64,000 nucleotides of DNA, taken from positions 372,001 to 436,000 of the forward strand of contig JBLDXI010000054.1 in NCBI GenBank assembly GCA_047495785.1, in the 5' to 3' direction. Position 1 is the stretch's first letter. Each line of letters opens with the position of its first letter. The notes below the pieces were generated by a model. It was given only the letters and a program-made list of their open reading frames with translations. It did not search any database and had not been told where the DNA came from. The stretch is from Lepidodermella squamata. Taxonomy: Eukaryota > Gastrotricha. This document shows positions 12,020 to 23,302 of this stretch, in pieces. The translations under genes and the position numbers were made by a program.

Positions 12020-13000
12020 ATGAGTGGTTCGGTTATTCCAAGGCGTCAGCTCCCTGACGGATCCCCATTGATCGAAATTCGATCTCGAAAGGCCGCCGAT
12101 GATTTATACGATAGCAACGACGACCCACCGGTCCCACAATGGTACGACCCAGAGCTTTACGAACGAGGTCGTCAAGTCATGAAGAAAAATATGTTCTCTG
12201 GCGCAATCAGCCTCATCAACGTATTGATAATGCTTTTCTCAGTTGAATCGCTGTCCAGACCACTAGTTTTCACCGGGAGAAGCTCAGGAGCGAAGAACTC
12301 ACGTCGTCGCTATGTCGAAACTGGCATTCATCTATACAAATGGCAGACGATATTAGATCCGTTCGCCTCTGAGGAATGTGAAGGTCTCAAGTCGATACGC
12401 AAGGTCAGGCGACTTCACTCAACTGTTCGAAGGGCTATGCATGGAAAGGACCAGTCCAGCTTCGGCCAGTACGAGATGTGCCTTACTCAATGCGGTTTCA
12501 TCATGCCGTTAGTTCTATATGCGAAAACGTGGGGCTGTAACCCTTCTGAAGCTGAGCTCGAAGGATTCTTGCACGCTTGGGCAGTCTATGGCTATATACT
12601 CGGGATTCCAGATGAATTCAACCTCTGTTTAGGTGGCGTCGATCGTTGTAAAAAGCTTTGCATGGCCATCGAAAAGGAGGAAATCGTCCCTGGCATCCGT
12701 GATGATGAATCCCATTTTCGATCACTTGCAAATGATTTCGTCGAAGGTATGCGATCTGTCTGGCTTCCATTTCGCTTGCTGACGACTAATGGCCTCCTTG
12801 CTTTCATATGCCCAACCTTGGGCATGTCTGTGGAAGAAGTTGGAAGTCTCACTCTGGGCGATCGAATTTTGTGTTGGGTCTTGAATGTTCAGTTTTGGCT
12901 TATCTATCATTTTTCGGCCTATAGAGCGCTCTGGAATATGCTGATTGAAAGAGTGATTTTAATGATCAATAATCAGCTAGTGGCTAACAAATTCGACTGA
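12020..13000 (+). CDS. DUF2236 (mpaB/rubber oxygenase-like) protein, copy B
   Basis: An intronless 326-residue member of the same family as copy A. Visible landmarks are RRRYVETGIHLYKW (residues 95-108), RKVRRLH ending at His133, FGQYEMCLTQ (148-157), and HAWAVYGYILGIPDEFN (185-201) with His185. The two His residues lie where the family places metal or haem-related residues, but I cannot assign ligands from sequence alone. Residues 1-150 resemble copy C (56583-57563), whereas residues about 200-290 are nearly identical to copy A, a mosaic that suggests gene conversion. An AATAAA at 13117-13122 fits its 3' end. The upstream flank is shared with copy C, so promoter and gene were duplicated together, not by retroposition. 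Confidence 0.8.
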   Translation: MSGSVIPRRQLPDGSPLIEIRSRKAADDLYDSNDDPPVPQWYDPELYERGRQVMKKNMFSGAISLINVLIMLFSVESLSRPLVFTGRSSGAKNSRRRYVETGIHLYKWQTILDPFASEECEGLKSIRKVRRLHSTVRRAMHGKDQSSFGQYEMCLTQCGFIMPLVLYAKTWGCNPSEAELEGFLHAWAVYGYILGIPDEFNLCLGGVDRCKKLCMAIEKEEIVPGIRDDESHFRSLANDFVEGMRSVWLPFRLLTTNGLLAFICPTLGMSVEEVGSLTLGDRILCWVLNVQFWLIYHFSAYRALWNMLIERVILMINNQLVANKFD

Positions 13001-13512
13001 AAAATGAAGCTTGCTACGTTTTGTAAGTTTTGATTGAAGCTCTGTGTTGTGAGCACAAATTCGTAATGTACTTTTTGTTATAAGCAAACATTTACATTTT
13101 CTCTGTTTGCAAAATGAATAAAGCGCCCGTTCACAATCATATTTGTTCTTTACGAAAAAGCCACGAAAATATAACCCTTGTATATTTTATACTCTCTTGA
13201 ATAAGGAATGTAAGTGATGAGCGAAACCCGCATTTGTAGTTCAGCTTTTTTCATAGCATCTTGGGCAATTTGACCTGTGAGAATAGCTGCAAGCTGCAGT
13301 GTAAATACAACTTATTCTTGCGTGTAAATTTGTCCGACTCATATCATTAATCAGAAAAGCTGAGAAGACTCAGCAAACACCTCCGCTGTCGCAGCAACTG
13401 ATTACATACTAAGCCGTTCTGTTTACGTTATCTCATCACTAGGGTCTGGGATTAAAAGCTTTAAAATGAGCTAAGATATATCGGAAAGGCGTAATTCCGC
13501 AACCTTCGAGCT
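13001..13512. other. Intergenic stretch
   Basis: 3' UTR of DUF2236 copy B with AATAAA at 13117-13122, followed by AT-rich sequence without recognisable features. Confidence 0.5.
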
Positions 13513-14578
13513 ATGATTTCGCCTGCTGCTATAATTTGCTTGTGTTTCAGCCTTGTAGGTGGCACCTTAGCTTCCCCGCCCACAATTGCTGGATACCACG
13601 TTTGGAACACCCCGGTGGACACTCTGCCCCTCCACCCTCAGAATGACGTTTACCTAAACGCTATCAGTCAGATGCCTGGGCAGAATAATCTGCGTTGTTA
13701 TTTCGGAACCGGAAAGTTTCTCTACGGAATCCCGCCCGGTATCCCTTATGTCGTGGTCTCAGGATCGCAGCCCAAGGTCAACGTTACCTTCACCTTCTGG
13801 GACCAATGCGACCTTGTTGGCTACCCGATCCCAGACAACGTGCCGGTTGAAGTGAGCTGTGAGCTCGGATGATCGCCACGTGATCATCATCGACAGTTCG
13901 ACCTGCACTTTGTACGAAATGCTCTACTACATCAGGAAGGACGATGGCAGCCATACCGCTGCTTCCGGGGCTGTTTTTCACCTGAGGTCAAACAAACTGA
14001 GGCCGGATGAGTGGGTCTCGGCGGATGGCGCTGGTCTTCCGATGTTTCCCGGCCTGGTTCGCTGGGACGAGGTTGCTGCTGGGGAGATCAACCACGCGAT
14101 CCGATTCACCCTGCCCAAGGTCCAGAACTCCCACGTTTGGCCCGCTCGTCACACCGAGTACTCCGAGACCGACCAGTCCTACCCGCCAATGGGAGTCCGT
14201 TTCCGTTTGAAGTCCTCCTTCAACATCACCGGATTCTCAAAGACTAATCAGGTGATTCTGAGGGCCCTTCAGAAGTACGGTGCGATTTTGGCCGATCGTG
14301 GTATGAAGTGGTTTATGACGGGAGAGCCGAATGCGAATTGGGATGATATCGATTTCAATAACCTGTACACGATTCAGTCCACGAATTTTGAGTTTGTCGA
14401 TCAGTCCAAGTTGATGGTTAACAAGGATTCCGCCCAGGCTAAGCTTCCCTCGACAGCTAAGGCTGCTGGTTCTACTACGACCACTACTAAAAAGCCGGCT
14501 ACTACCACGAGCACAACTCGCAAGCCGACTACTACGACAACAGCACAAAAGTCTACCACTAAGAAATCGAAAAATTGA
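13513..14578 (+). pseudogene. Bacterial-type secreted protein, frameshifted; likely horizontal transfer
   Basis: Two overlapping frames (13513-13872 and 13859-14578) together make one intronless protein of about 350 residues. It has a signal peptide (MISPAAIICLCFSLVGG), a conserved domain and a Thr/Lys-rich tail. The body matches an uncharacterised family I know from many bacteria: IPYVVVSGSQPKV, GYPIPDNVPVE, DDRHVIIID, then LPMFPGLVRWDEVAAGEI, HAIRFTLPKVQNSHVWPARH, YPPMGVRFRLKSSF and VILRALQKYGAILADRG follow the bacterial order. No function is established. The break is a 7-bp tandem duplication, GTGAGCT twice at 13852-13865; with one copy the frame is continuous. It may be a real null allele, a recent pseudogene or an assembly error. 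The coding part is clearly more GC-rich than its flanks. AATAAA occurs at 14666-14671. Confidence 0.75.
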
Positions 14579-16472
14579 AATTGAAGTTAAGAAAATGGAG
14601 GGGAATGTTCGACGTTGACATGGTATTGGGGAGTGCCTCACGAGGACATTGTGGAAATGCACAGGAATAAACTAATTTCGAAAAAGAAGCATTAGGGAGT
14701 AGGGAGATCGAGTCTAAAGCACGTCTTGCCGCTTTGATCTGCGAGGTTAAAAAGGAAAGGGCGAAGTCTACAAACTCAATTTCTAATGAATGCAGTCACT
14801 GGGATCGAACCGATTCAAGGACATTGACTGAGCCTGAAAGAAGTTGCACTTAATGAAGGGTTGACAATAGAAGGGGTTTATTCCTAACGGAAACGGTTCG
14901 ATCGATAGGAGTAAACTTTCAAGGAACTTCCGCCATATAAATCAATGGAATTTACAAGGTTTGGAATATTGCTCCTTCCAAGGATATTAAATATAATCTG
15001 TAAAAATCGAAAACGCAGTTCGTCACGGCGAAGACAGCGGTTTCGATTTTTCGCTTCTATGACGCTGTGGATACGTCATTGCCGAGATGTGCATCAATCG
15101 AACACAGCGCCGCAGTTCTAACCCCGCCTTGGGTGGTGGACAATGCTGACTGACGGGACAAAAATAGTTTTAGCCAACAAGACTTCCATTTTGCCATAAT
15201 GCTACAGTGTTTTCTTGCAGTTTCAACTCGATATGTGTTTCCTACTTCCTACTAAGACTTTCGATCGCAGTCAAGCTTATTTCAGCTAGTTTTCAAGGTG
15301 AGCTTTCAATAGGAAAACAGAATAAGCCCAAGTGCCGAAATACAGCTCTGTTCTATAGTTTTTGGACCAGAAATTTGTGGAGCCATGATTTTTCCGAGTA
15401 CGCGTACTGCATCTTACTGGGGAAATTCCGGGAGTTCTGAATCCTCTAAGTCAGCAGTAAATCAAGGGGCTACATCAAGGCATGTTTACCCTTGAAATGC
15501 GGCGCTTGATACATGATCTGCCTCCATGTCACAAACGTTGCCACAATTTTATCGATGTTAAGTTTTCGGACTTCTTCGAAATATCCAAAAAGGCTCGACT
15601 ACCAGCACATGCTATTGTAATGGAAAAGTTCAGGAAAATGAACTTTCAATGTTCTTTCGTGAGACGTGTTCGTGGCGCTTGGAACCGCTGACCATCTACT
15701 ATTATTACCAGTTCGCACAACGTGTTCATTAATTATGTGAACAAAAATGCTGATGATCTGCGAAAATATACTACATCTGTGGTGAGGCGCCTTACCAATT
15801 GCTAAATGTTGAAAAACAAAATGCAACAATAAAAACAGCAACAGCAACAGCAACATTATTTGCTAAACAAGTCATCTTAAAAATGTTGTAAATAAAATCA
15901 TCAAAAATGGCTTGAATAAAATCAAATCAAATCAAAGTCTCTGCTGCTTAGTGCCAACCTGCTAAATTAAAAATGGGCAAAATGTTTCGCCGAGCCGATT
16001 ATAACAATATCTCAACTTTTGATTTTTGTTTTGCGATTGTTGAGATTGATCGACCACCATGCATCATAGAGTTGGTCCGGAATATCCATGAAATCGTCAT
16101 GATTTTACAAGTTTGGTTACAGGGCGTGAACATAGTCGAATAATTTGAATGCTATGAGTAAATCGATCGAACCAGCAACCGACATCAGAGAGTTTTTTGG
16201 CCCCATCCAGGCAATGATATACATTTTATTATACTCCAGTATAGATCCATATTCTACCAAACTCAGCGAGGATAACATATATTAAGCGTACATGGCAGTT
16301 GCATTTGTCCGTCAAAAGTTGAAAAACAACGGCGCATCTCACCTGTGTCCTGTGTCATGTGATCTAGCTGCTATTTCATATACTGCGCAATTGGCCTTCT
16401 CTTGCACTTCGTACGGTAAGATGTAAGCTCTATTAGTCGTTATGGCATAAATATTTTCAACCAACTGCAGCA
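14579..16472. other. Intergenic stretch
   Basis: 1.9 kb of mostly AT-rich sequence. The only feature I can name is a LINE-tail-like sequence at 15800-15856. Short open frames here show no family features. Confidence 0.5.
15800..15856 (+). mobile_element. LINE 3' tail with (CAACAG)n
   Basis: The sequence TTGCTAAATGTTGAAA, then TGCAACAATAAAA and a short CAACAG tandem, resembles the end of the LINE fragment at 59980-60045, which reads ATGCTAAATGTTGAAA, TGCATTAATAAAG and a GAGTAT tandem. I take it as a tail remnant of the same or a sister LINE family. Confidence 0.5.
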
Positions 16473-17880
16473 ATGGTATATTTAGCGGGTCCGTTGGCTT
16501 CTTTGATTGTAACTTTCCTACCTTTTCTGAGGCTATCTTTGCAAGGTAAGACGAATGAATTTTCAAATTTGAATGATAATTTATCCGTTTTAAAGCTTGC
16601 TCTCCCGAGTGCGATCAGAGAGGCGGATTTTGCAGCTCTAGCAACACTTGCTAATGCTTAGCACGATTCACAGGATCTGATTGTTCGCAATTAGCCACCT
16701 GCCTGGATAAAATATGCTAACTACCTTGATCGATGTAGAAATAGGTCCAATGACAAATCCAGACAGTTACTTACCCGAATATTCTTACACTGGTGATGGG
16801 AATTATGGTACAATTGAAAGTTTTCTCAATTTTTTAAAACATCAATCCGTTCTTCAAGAGATGAATTGGCTGTATAGAAGTAACAAGAATTTCAACAGAA
16901 TTGGGACTAACGGAGAGCTACTGTTGACTTCGACTTCAAAATCGACATACACAACACTGTCTAACAAGAATGTAAAATGAAATACATGAAAACTAAGTTA
17001 ACTCATATAACATCATTGTCTCTAGTTATTTCTGCTAAACGATTTTTCGATAAATTTCACGATGTCCATCGATGGGTGGACAGATATGTATGCCATTGGC
17101 GTAATTTCCAACTCATCGATCAGTTACACGGTTACTCCGTCAAATTTGGGAAATTTGCTGAATTACGACACATTCTGCGGGTTCTCGCTGAGGGTCTGGA
17201 GTTACAGGAGCACTTACCACGTTTTGAAGTCGCAAAGCTGCACTGAGGTCGATGTATCAGATTCTTCATCGCAACCTAGTGCGTCGTTCGATAAGACTAT
17301 AACAACGGACCCACATCACGTTGGCATTGTTGTGAGGAACGGCAACAAGCTTTGGATGGACCTTTGCACGGCTTCGACTTGTATGTCACCCTTTAAAGGA
17401 GTGGTGCTGTCGAATCCCATACCGATATCAGATGCTAAAGTCGACCCGGCTGTTCTCGTTATAACTGCTTACAACTCAGGGACTTATGCACCTATGAAAT
17501 TGTCGATTTCAGGGTTTATAGCTTATGTAAGTTCCACTAGCGATTGAAGATTCCATCACGAAAAAGTATCGAAATGCTAAATTTATTGATTTCAGTCACG
17601 CCAAACAGTCAAACAGCTGGCTGCGGGAAGGGTTACTGCGTCGGGCCGAGGAAATGTGCCTGTAAGAAAGGTTGGACAGGACCTAGATGCGACCAACGTG
17701 AGTAGTTTGCGCTTCGTTTTCCTGACTTAATTTCGCTTTTGACGTTCAGAATTGTGTGGATCCGTGATTTGCTCCAACAACGCCTATTGTACGGCCCCAA
17801 ATAATTGCTCATTGCACGGCTATGCTGTGCACCTGCGATGATGGTTCGGAACGTCGCGACTGCAACGATCCAAGTTTTTA
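16473..17880 (+). pseudogene. Damaged paralogue of the EGF-tailed secreted protein (S2)
   Basis: A hydrophobic start (MVYLAGPLASLIVTFLPFL) with a GTAAGA donor near 16544 is followed by the short exon-like GSDCSQLATCLDKIC, which ends in a stop at about 16715. A central exon (about 17062-17536) reads IGVISNSSISYTV and CGFSLRVW, matching S1. An EGF exon begins near 17597 (GKGYCVGPRKCACKKGWTGP) and another near 17752 (LCGSVICSNNAYCTAPNNC). The end runs out of frame: the expected Cys-rich tail CDDGSERRDCND is present at about 17840-17880, but one frame away from the preceding exon. A decayed or heavily rearranged copy is the simplest reading. An intact gene with different splicing is possible. Confidence 0.5.
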
Positions 17881-18444
17881 ATGGTCAGATCCTGAAATTC
17901 ATTGCCGCCGAATTTTAAAAATTAATCAAAATTATTATAGTCGAATAAAATTACGAAAACTAAGATGACAAAATGTTTGAAAGACCAATATTCCTGACAA
18001 TAATGATACCTAGTAATATTAATAAAAATTATACTAATAAAAATAAGAAATAGTAATCGTAATACTTCGAATAAAAAATATTAAAATAAAAAATAAATAA
18101 ATAAAATATTTCCATTAGCAGATCCATTAGCTGGGATTCGAACCCTCCCATGGTGAATCTATGTGTGAGTTTAGCTGTCAATCGAACTCAGCATTTGCTG
18201 CACGAAAAAGCGCACACATGGCACGTGCCATTTTTATTGCTCATTCATTAATCGTAAACAGATGATGCCAAATCATTTGCTCATGTTTACAAGAATGCAG
18301 CAAAAATCAGTATGAATGACTGATTCCTATCAACTCTCATAACTCACAACTTTTGAAGTCCATCTTCTCTTCTTTAACCAATTTCAAACTAATTTCACTG
18401 CTAGCATCACATTTTTAATACGCATTTAGTTTTTATTAAGTTAA
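17881..18444. other. Intergenic stretch
   Basis: Very AT-rich with many AATAAA-like strings from 17940 to 18120, then the presumed 5' flank of the next gene. Confidence 0.5.
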
Positions 18445-21244
18445 ATGGCTTTTGAGCTTATTTTCGGTCGAGATGCTTCGCCCGGATCTGAGGCAATTTG
18501 TAAAATCCTCGACTCTCTCAACACTCGGGAAGATATCGAGATATTTTCCACCGAAGTTCGTACCCGAGCCGCTGGTGGGCCTGATTCAGTCAAAGATTAC
18601 CAGGCTAAAATTGTTGCATTGGAAAAGCAAGGAAAAATCGCCCGCGATCACTCGAAGTTCGACGAAGCTCTAGCGGCTTATCGCGAATCGGCCGAGTTAC
18701 GCGGTCATTTCACGAATTCAACATCTCGTAACCTCGTCGAGATTTACGAAAAATTGAAACGCTACGAAGAGGCTGTTTCTACGCTGTTCTTAGCTAAATA
18801 CTGCTACGATTACGACGACCAGCGTTGGCTGCTGGATAAGTTCGAAAGTCTGTACAATCATCTTGGCTACTCCAGCGACTCGAAGTACAACGATGCCGAC
18901 CTTCAATCTAACAGCCTGGATCGAATCGCGAAATTCAACGATTTTTCCGATGAAACTATTTCCGAGTTGATTTTCCCGGTTTTCCACTTCATTCAAAACG
19001 CTGATCAACGCACAAATATGATCAAAGACCGGCACAAGCAGGCGTTTTACGATGAAGTTGGCCGGAATAAAAGTTTGGTCAAGTTTCTGGAAAAGGTTGA
19101 CATGTCAGATTTCACTCTCGATCGGCGTCACTTCATCTGGGCTCTACTATTTGTATCCAGGCGCCTGGCGACTGAGCGAGAGGATCAATTCATGTCAGTT
19201 CGCTGGGTGTCTCAAATGGTCTATCGATTGAATGCGACTTCAGTTATGCCTGGGGCGCTTGAAAAATTGGCGAAATTTGACCCTGGAGCTTTGGATCGAT
19301 TTCATGGTGATATGGTTGGCCCAGTTCTGCCAACGGTTCATTTCATTGTCCAGGGCGATCCGAGAAGTGGAAGGCATACGTTCCCGTACCCGTTTTCGGA
19401 CTTCTTCTGGTACTGCTCTGTAGCTTGCTTGCCGTTTTTCGCTGGAAAAGAGCTGAGTTCTGTACGATTCGGCGCGGTTGATTTCATTGGAGTTGTTGAG
19501 ATGTCGACAATGTTGCTGGTGAAGTTTGAGGAGCTGTTCGAGTCATGCTCAAATTCAATGGTTGACGGGTTGAAGCACGAGGCTGCGTCTAATCCGACTG
19601 GGCTGGTTCAAAGTTTCGATTTGATGCTACTCGCAATCATAGCAAATTTCGCTAAGTGGAGAGAGGTTGGTTAACCAGAATATTTCCTCTAGATTTTTTG
19701 TATTGAAGCATTGATGGAATTTTTTTGTAATTTTGAGATGATACTTTCTTAGTCTTGAACTTACTTCGACGAATTGATAAATAGCGTGAAAAATTGTTAA
19801 TTTAAATTAAAGTGGATAAATTTATTTGTTGAAATAAATTAAATTATTGAATTTAAATTCAAAAAATGTGAATAACCTAAAAATTTGAATTAATTGAGCA
19901 TTGGTCCGACTCAGTCCAGCTCAGGGAAGAGGGAGGGGGGTTGTAAATAGAGTATCTTTGAGCCAAAAATTTGCAAATTTTAAGGGTGACCTAGACACTA
20001 TACGTTTTTTCGCAAAATTCGAAAATGTTCAAAAACCAGAAGGTGTTTTGCCCTTGTCCCAAATTTCCCAAGATTCATCTGTAAACATAGCATTTCTGCA
20101 ATTGAACAATTTAAATTACGTAAAATGCATATATCATCCGTAAAATATTATGAAAAATTTGGCTTGTAATTTTGATTATTTCCCTAATGTTTTTCAGGTT
20201 TTATTTACGAACCCGCAGTTGGAAGAACTCGGCATGACTGTGACGCAGTCTAAAATCATGACGAACCTGATCACGAATCTATCCGCTACCTTCGACTCGA
20301 TCATCAGCACCTACATGAAACCGAAATACGCCAACCTCACGCCGTGGAACACGTTCTTCCGCGACAACCAGCCGTCGTTTTTCGTCGTAGCATCTAAAAT
20401 CATTCGCTTCATCGGCGAAAACGCGGAAGACCTGGACGAAGACAACATTTTCCCTCTCATCTCATCTGTCTCGCGAAGTCTACACAACGCAATTTGTTTC
20501 GATTTATCCGATCCCGCTGACCCGATTCATCTGATGAAAATCACAGCTTGTCCGCAATTTGTCAAAAATTACGTGGCGGCTGGTAAAGCTCTGATGGCTC
20601 GAGCGAAGATGTTTCAGACTGATATTACGTCAATGCGAAAAGTTTCGTTAAAAAAACTCGATGCCCTCAACGAAGATGCAAATGTTGTCATTGAATGCGG
20701 CTGCTTATTCTTCGTCATGACACTGGTCGAACTTGCGAAGGCTAGCCCGAAGATCATGGAACCACTGACGCCTGTGGCTGAGAGGCTTTTCCACTACTAC
20801 AAGCCACCAGATTCTGGAGTTTTGGTCACATATTTATTCAAATACGCGACTGAAAAGCAGAAGGAACGCTGGGCTAAGCCATCGAATGCGAAGCTGTTCA
20901 AAAACATGGCGAAATGGTACATTCAAATTGTTGTAGATCGTAAGTCGTTCGAGCTGGGCAAATCAAGCTGTTTGAACTCTTGCCTGGCCACGGCTAAGCT
21001 GCTTGATTCGAATTTGGTTCAAGTGAAAGATTTCGAACTGACAGCTCAAGCTCAAAATCGGTTGATTTCTAACCTTGTCTCGTTGGCCTTAGATAGAACC
21101 GCTCAGTTGAGCGTTTTCGCTTCAAGCATTCTACTGGCTGCTCTGGTCAAACAGGATCCTAAACTTCGAAATTCTGTTCGAGATCAGCAGAAGAAAATTG
21201 TTGCTAATTTGCAACAGAAAATTAAGAATTTTCAATTGAAGTGA
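18445..21244 (+). CDS. Large helical protein with TPR-like N-terminus
   Basis: Exon 1 runs 18445-19665 (407 codons) and exon 2 20198-21244 (348 residues plus TGA). The 532-bp intron has a weak donor (GAG|GTTGGT) and a strong acceptor (TTTTTCAG), and both junctions are in phase 0, giving about 755 residues. Residues about 55-110 look like tetratricopeptide units (ARDHSKFDEALAAYRESAEL and EIYEKLKRYEEAVSTLFLAK). The rest is predicted to be helical without a motif I recognise. I see no signal peptide or membrane segment, so it is probably cytosolic. AATAAA is at 21262-21267. Function is not assigned. The donor is the weakest part of the model: without splicing the first exon would still stop two codons later. 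Confidence 0.65.
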
Positions 21245-21333
21245 TGATATTTCTTGGAAGAAATAAATTTTGAGAATCTGATGACTTGTTTATTTTTCTC
21301 CTGAAATATTCATTAACTATTAGATGATTGGTA

Positions 21334-22907
21334 TCATAAATTTGAAATCGCTCCAAGGAGAATTATCGAGAAAAATGCGTTCAGTTTCGACGGTGCTGAA
21401 ATATTGAAAACGTGAGTTTGCTAATTTGGTTGAAATTAATTAGTTACCTATCTTCCCTGCATTGGATTTCGAGCTCGAGGAGGTACTTGTTGCTGTAACA
21501 GCTGTGAAGTAGAATTGTTAGTATCAGTGTTCAATTCAGGTTTGAGGAATATCTCACTTCGGCACATGCCGTTCGAGGCAGAGGTTGTAGTATCTTCAGG
21601 ACAGATGAAGCAGCCATTAGCCGAATCGCAAGCCTGAACTTGGGTCGAGTATGAGTACGGGAATATGACACAGGCTCCACCTTTCGCAATGTTGAATGTG
21701 CTGTTAACAGCTGGAAAGACCATCAATTGGTTATTATTTCATCGCCAATCTCAAGTTTTGTTACTTTTTATGAAACAGTATGAAGCAGATACAGTTGTCA
21801 TAGTTCCGTCGATTTCGCTCACGTCGACATCGGTAATTTTGGTTTGCTGATAGGTGTCGAGACAAGCGCAAACTCCGCCGGTGCAGGTGTAGCCCGCGTA
21901 GACAGAGGGCGATAGGCCCCAGCAGTCATCGGCGGAAGAGCAAGAATCACCAGCATCCTCTGTAGTGATGCACATGGTTCAGATGTATGTACAGCTATTA
22001 TTTTCTTCTATTTTATGCTTCGAAATTTGAAAGCGGGAACTCAATCGGAAAGGGAAATGTTTGCTAATTTTTAGGGATTCTTGATACTTTAATTGGAGCT
22101 TCCAAAGTTTTGCTTTCGAATCTCCGAATCTCTGACCACAATCATTGGTCTGCTGATCGCAGCATTTTCAGTCCTGGGTAACAGTTTTCAAAAAAAGAAG
22201 TTTGGCTGAATTTTGATCAAAAATATTCCTTGATATCTGTACGGTTCTCTCTCATCTTTGATCTATAAATAGCTTACTGAGAGTACAGTAGCCTGTGGCT
22301 GAAGAGATTTTGTAGCTAGGGAAGCATTGGCAAGTTCCTCCGGTGCAGTTTAGACCGGTATTAAAGCCACAATCAGCTGTTGTATTTGTACACGCCTTGT
22401 TGAGATTGTACGAACAAGCTGATCCTGACTTCGAAAAACCGAAGAAGCACGTCGATATGCCGTAGTAGCAACCAGCTGAAAGACGATAAAGCCCAATTTT
22501 CTGTAGCTGAGGTCTGAAATTTTGACTTACCGTGATCAACATGTTTCTCGAAATCCGCGAAGGTGCAAGTATCGCCGAGTGCCAGTGTTTGCGCTGTATT
22601 CGAAATTCTCATCAACAATTACCTAGAGGTAGCTCAAAGGCTTACTCGCTTGACATGCTGTTCGATTTACATTGTAATCCACTGCGGTGAAAAAAATCGT
22701 TTATTAGGACAATTAATTGAACAGGTTATTTCACCAACTTCCGCTCTTGCAAATGCAGTAGCCCTTGGAGCAGCCTAAAGCTGATAGACTCAAGCATTTC
22801 TCTCCAGTCCCAGGGCAATCGCTGTCAGTCGAGCAAACGTCCTTGTAAGCCGCTTGCACTAGGGCGGCGAAAACCATGGTGTATATGACTATCAGTTTCG
22901 CCGACAT
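21334..22907 (-). CDS. Cys-rich GPI-tailed surface protein, paralogue 1
   Basis: One of four similar minus-strand genes. It starts at 22907 with a signal peptide (MSAKLIVIYTMVFAALVQA), then a module CSTDSDCPGTGEKC ending in GYCICKSG. Short exons follow: VDYNVNRTACQA (about 22680), a segment with CTFADFEKHV, one with CNLNKACTN-type Cys spacing near 22450-22255, then DAGDSCSSADDCWGLSP, and CIFPYSYSTQVQACDS with GCFICPED. The last exon, read after a TTTCAG near 21402, is APSKLNAFFSIILLGAISNL and a stop, a short hydrophobic tail typical of GPI-anchor signals. The repeated C-x-C spacings resemble nematode EB-module proteins, an inference. Exons were matched by eye to the paralogues at 23303, 25055 and 46435. 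Confidence 0.6.
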
Positions 22908-23302
22908 TTTTTGCGGGGAGAAAACACTGAAATGAGGCAGTTTGACCTGGCGCGTGAATTCATCAATGAAAGCAGTGGCTGGTATCTCAACTGCGTTGCC
23001 ATTCGTGATTTTCCCATTTTCTCAGAATGCACTGAGATTTTCTCAAAAGAGTGCGCACTTTTTTACGCGTGATAGACTGAAAAGACATTCAGCGCAAAAG
23101 ATTAAAGCGTCAAAATAACTTTCTCACGTCTCATCGACTATTTTTAGTTCTGGAATTACGGTGGTGTAAATATGTCAAAATAAAAAATAAATATATTTGA
23201 TCTAGTACCACTCATTACTCAACAAGCTTTCAACAAGTTCAGGTCGACAAATAGCACTTGAAACATGAATGAAGAGGTAATCAACGATCAACGATGATGT
23301 TC
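22908..23302. other. Intergenic spacer in the Cys-rich gene array
   Basis: AT-rich spacer that must contain the promoter of paralogue 1 and the 3' end of paralogue 2. I see no sequence signal I could name. Confidence 0.5.

Larger units (their letters stand above)
10698..13000 (+). repeat. Inverted segmental duplication, left copy
   Basis: From about 10698 to the end of the DUF2236 gene at 13000 the sequence aligns in reverse complement with 58735 to 56583. Shared landmarks are TAAATTCAGCTGTGTC with TATAGCAGA nearby, a hairpin element, GATAACGCTTCGTT, TTTGAGGTTTC, GTTTATCCACAGACAT and the gene itself. Small insertions and many substitutions show the duplication is not recent. Confidence 0.8.

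Noticed and set aside
14237-14662. 141-residue minus-strand frame with Ser/Arg-rich sequence
   Set aside because: It is antisense to the Thr-codon-rich tail of the bacterial-type gene; composition explains it.
14785-14880. Another TTCGA-containing tRNA-like loop
   Set aside because: No cloverleaf; acceptor and anticodon stems are absent.
18121-18200. tRNA-like T-loop (GGGTTCGAATCCC) on the minus strand
   Set aside because: The T-stem has only three pairs, and no anticodon or D arm could be folded around it.
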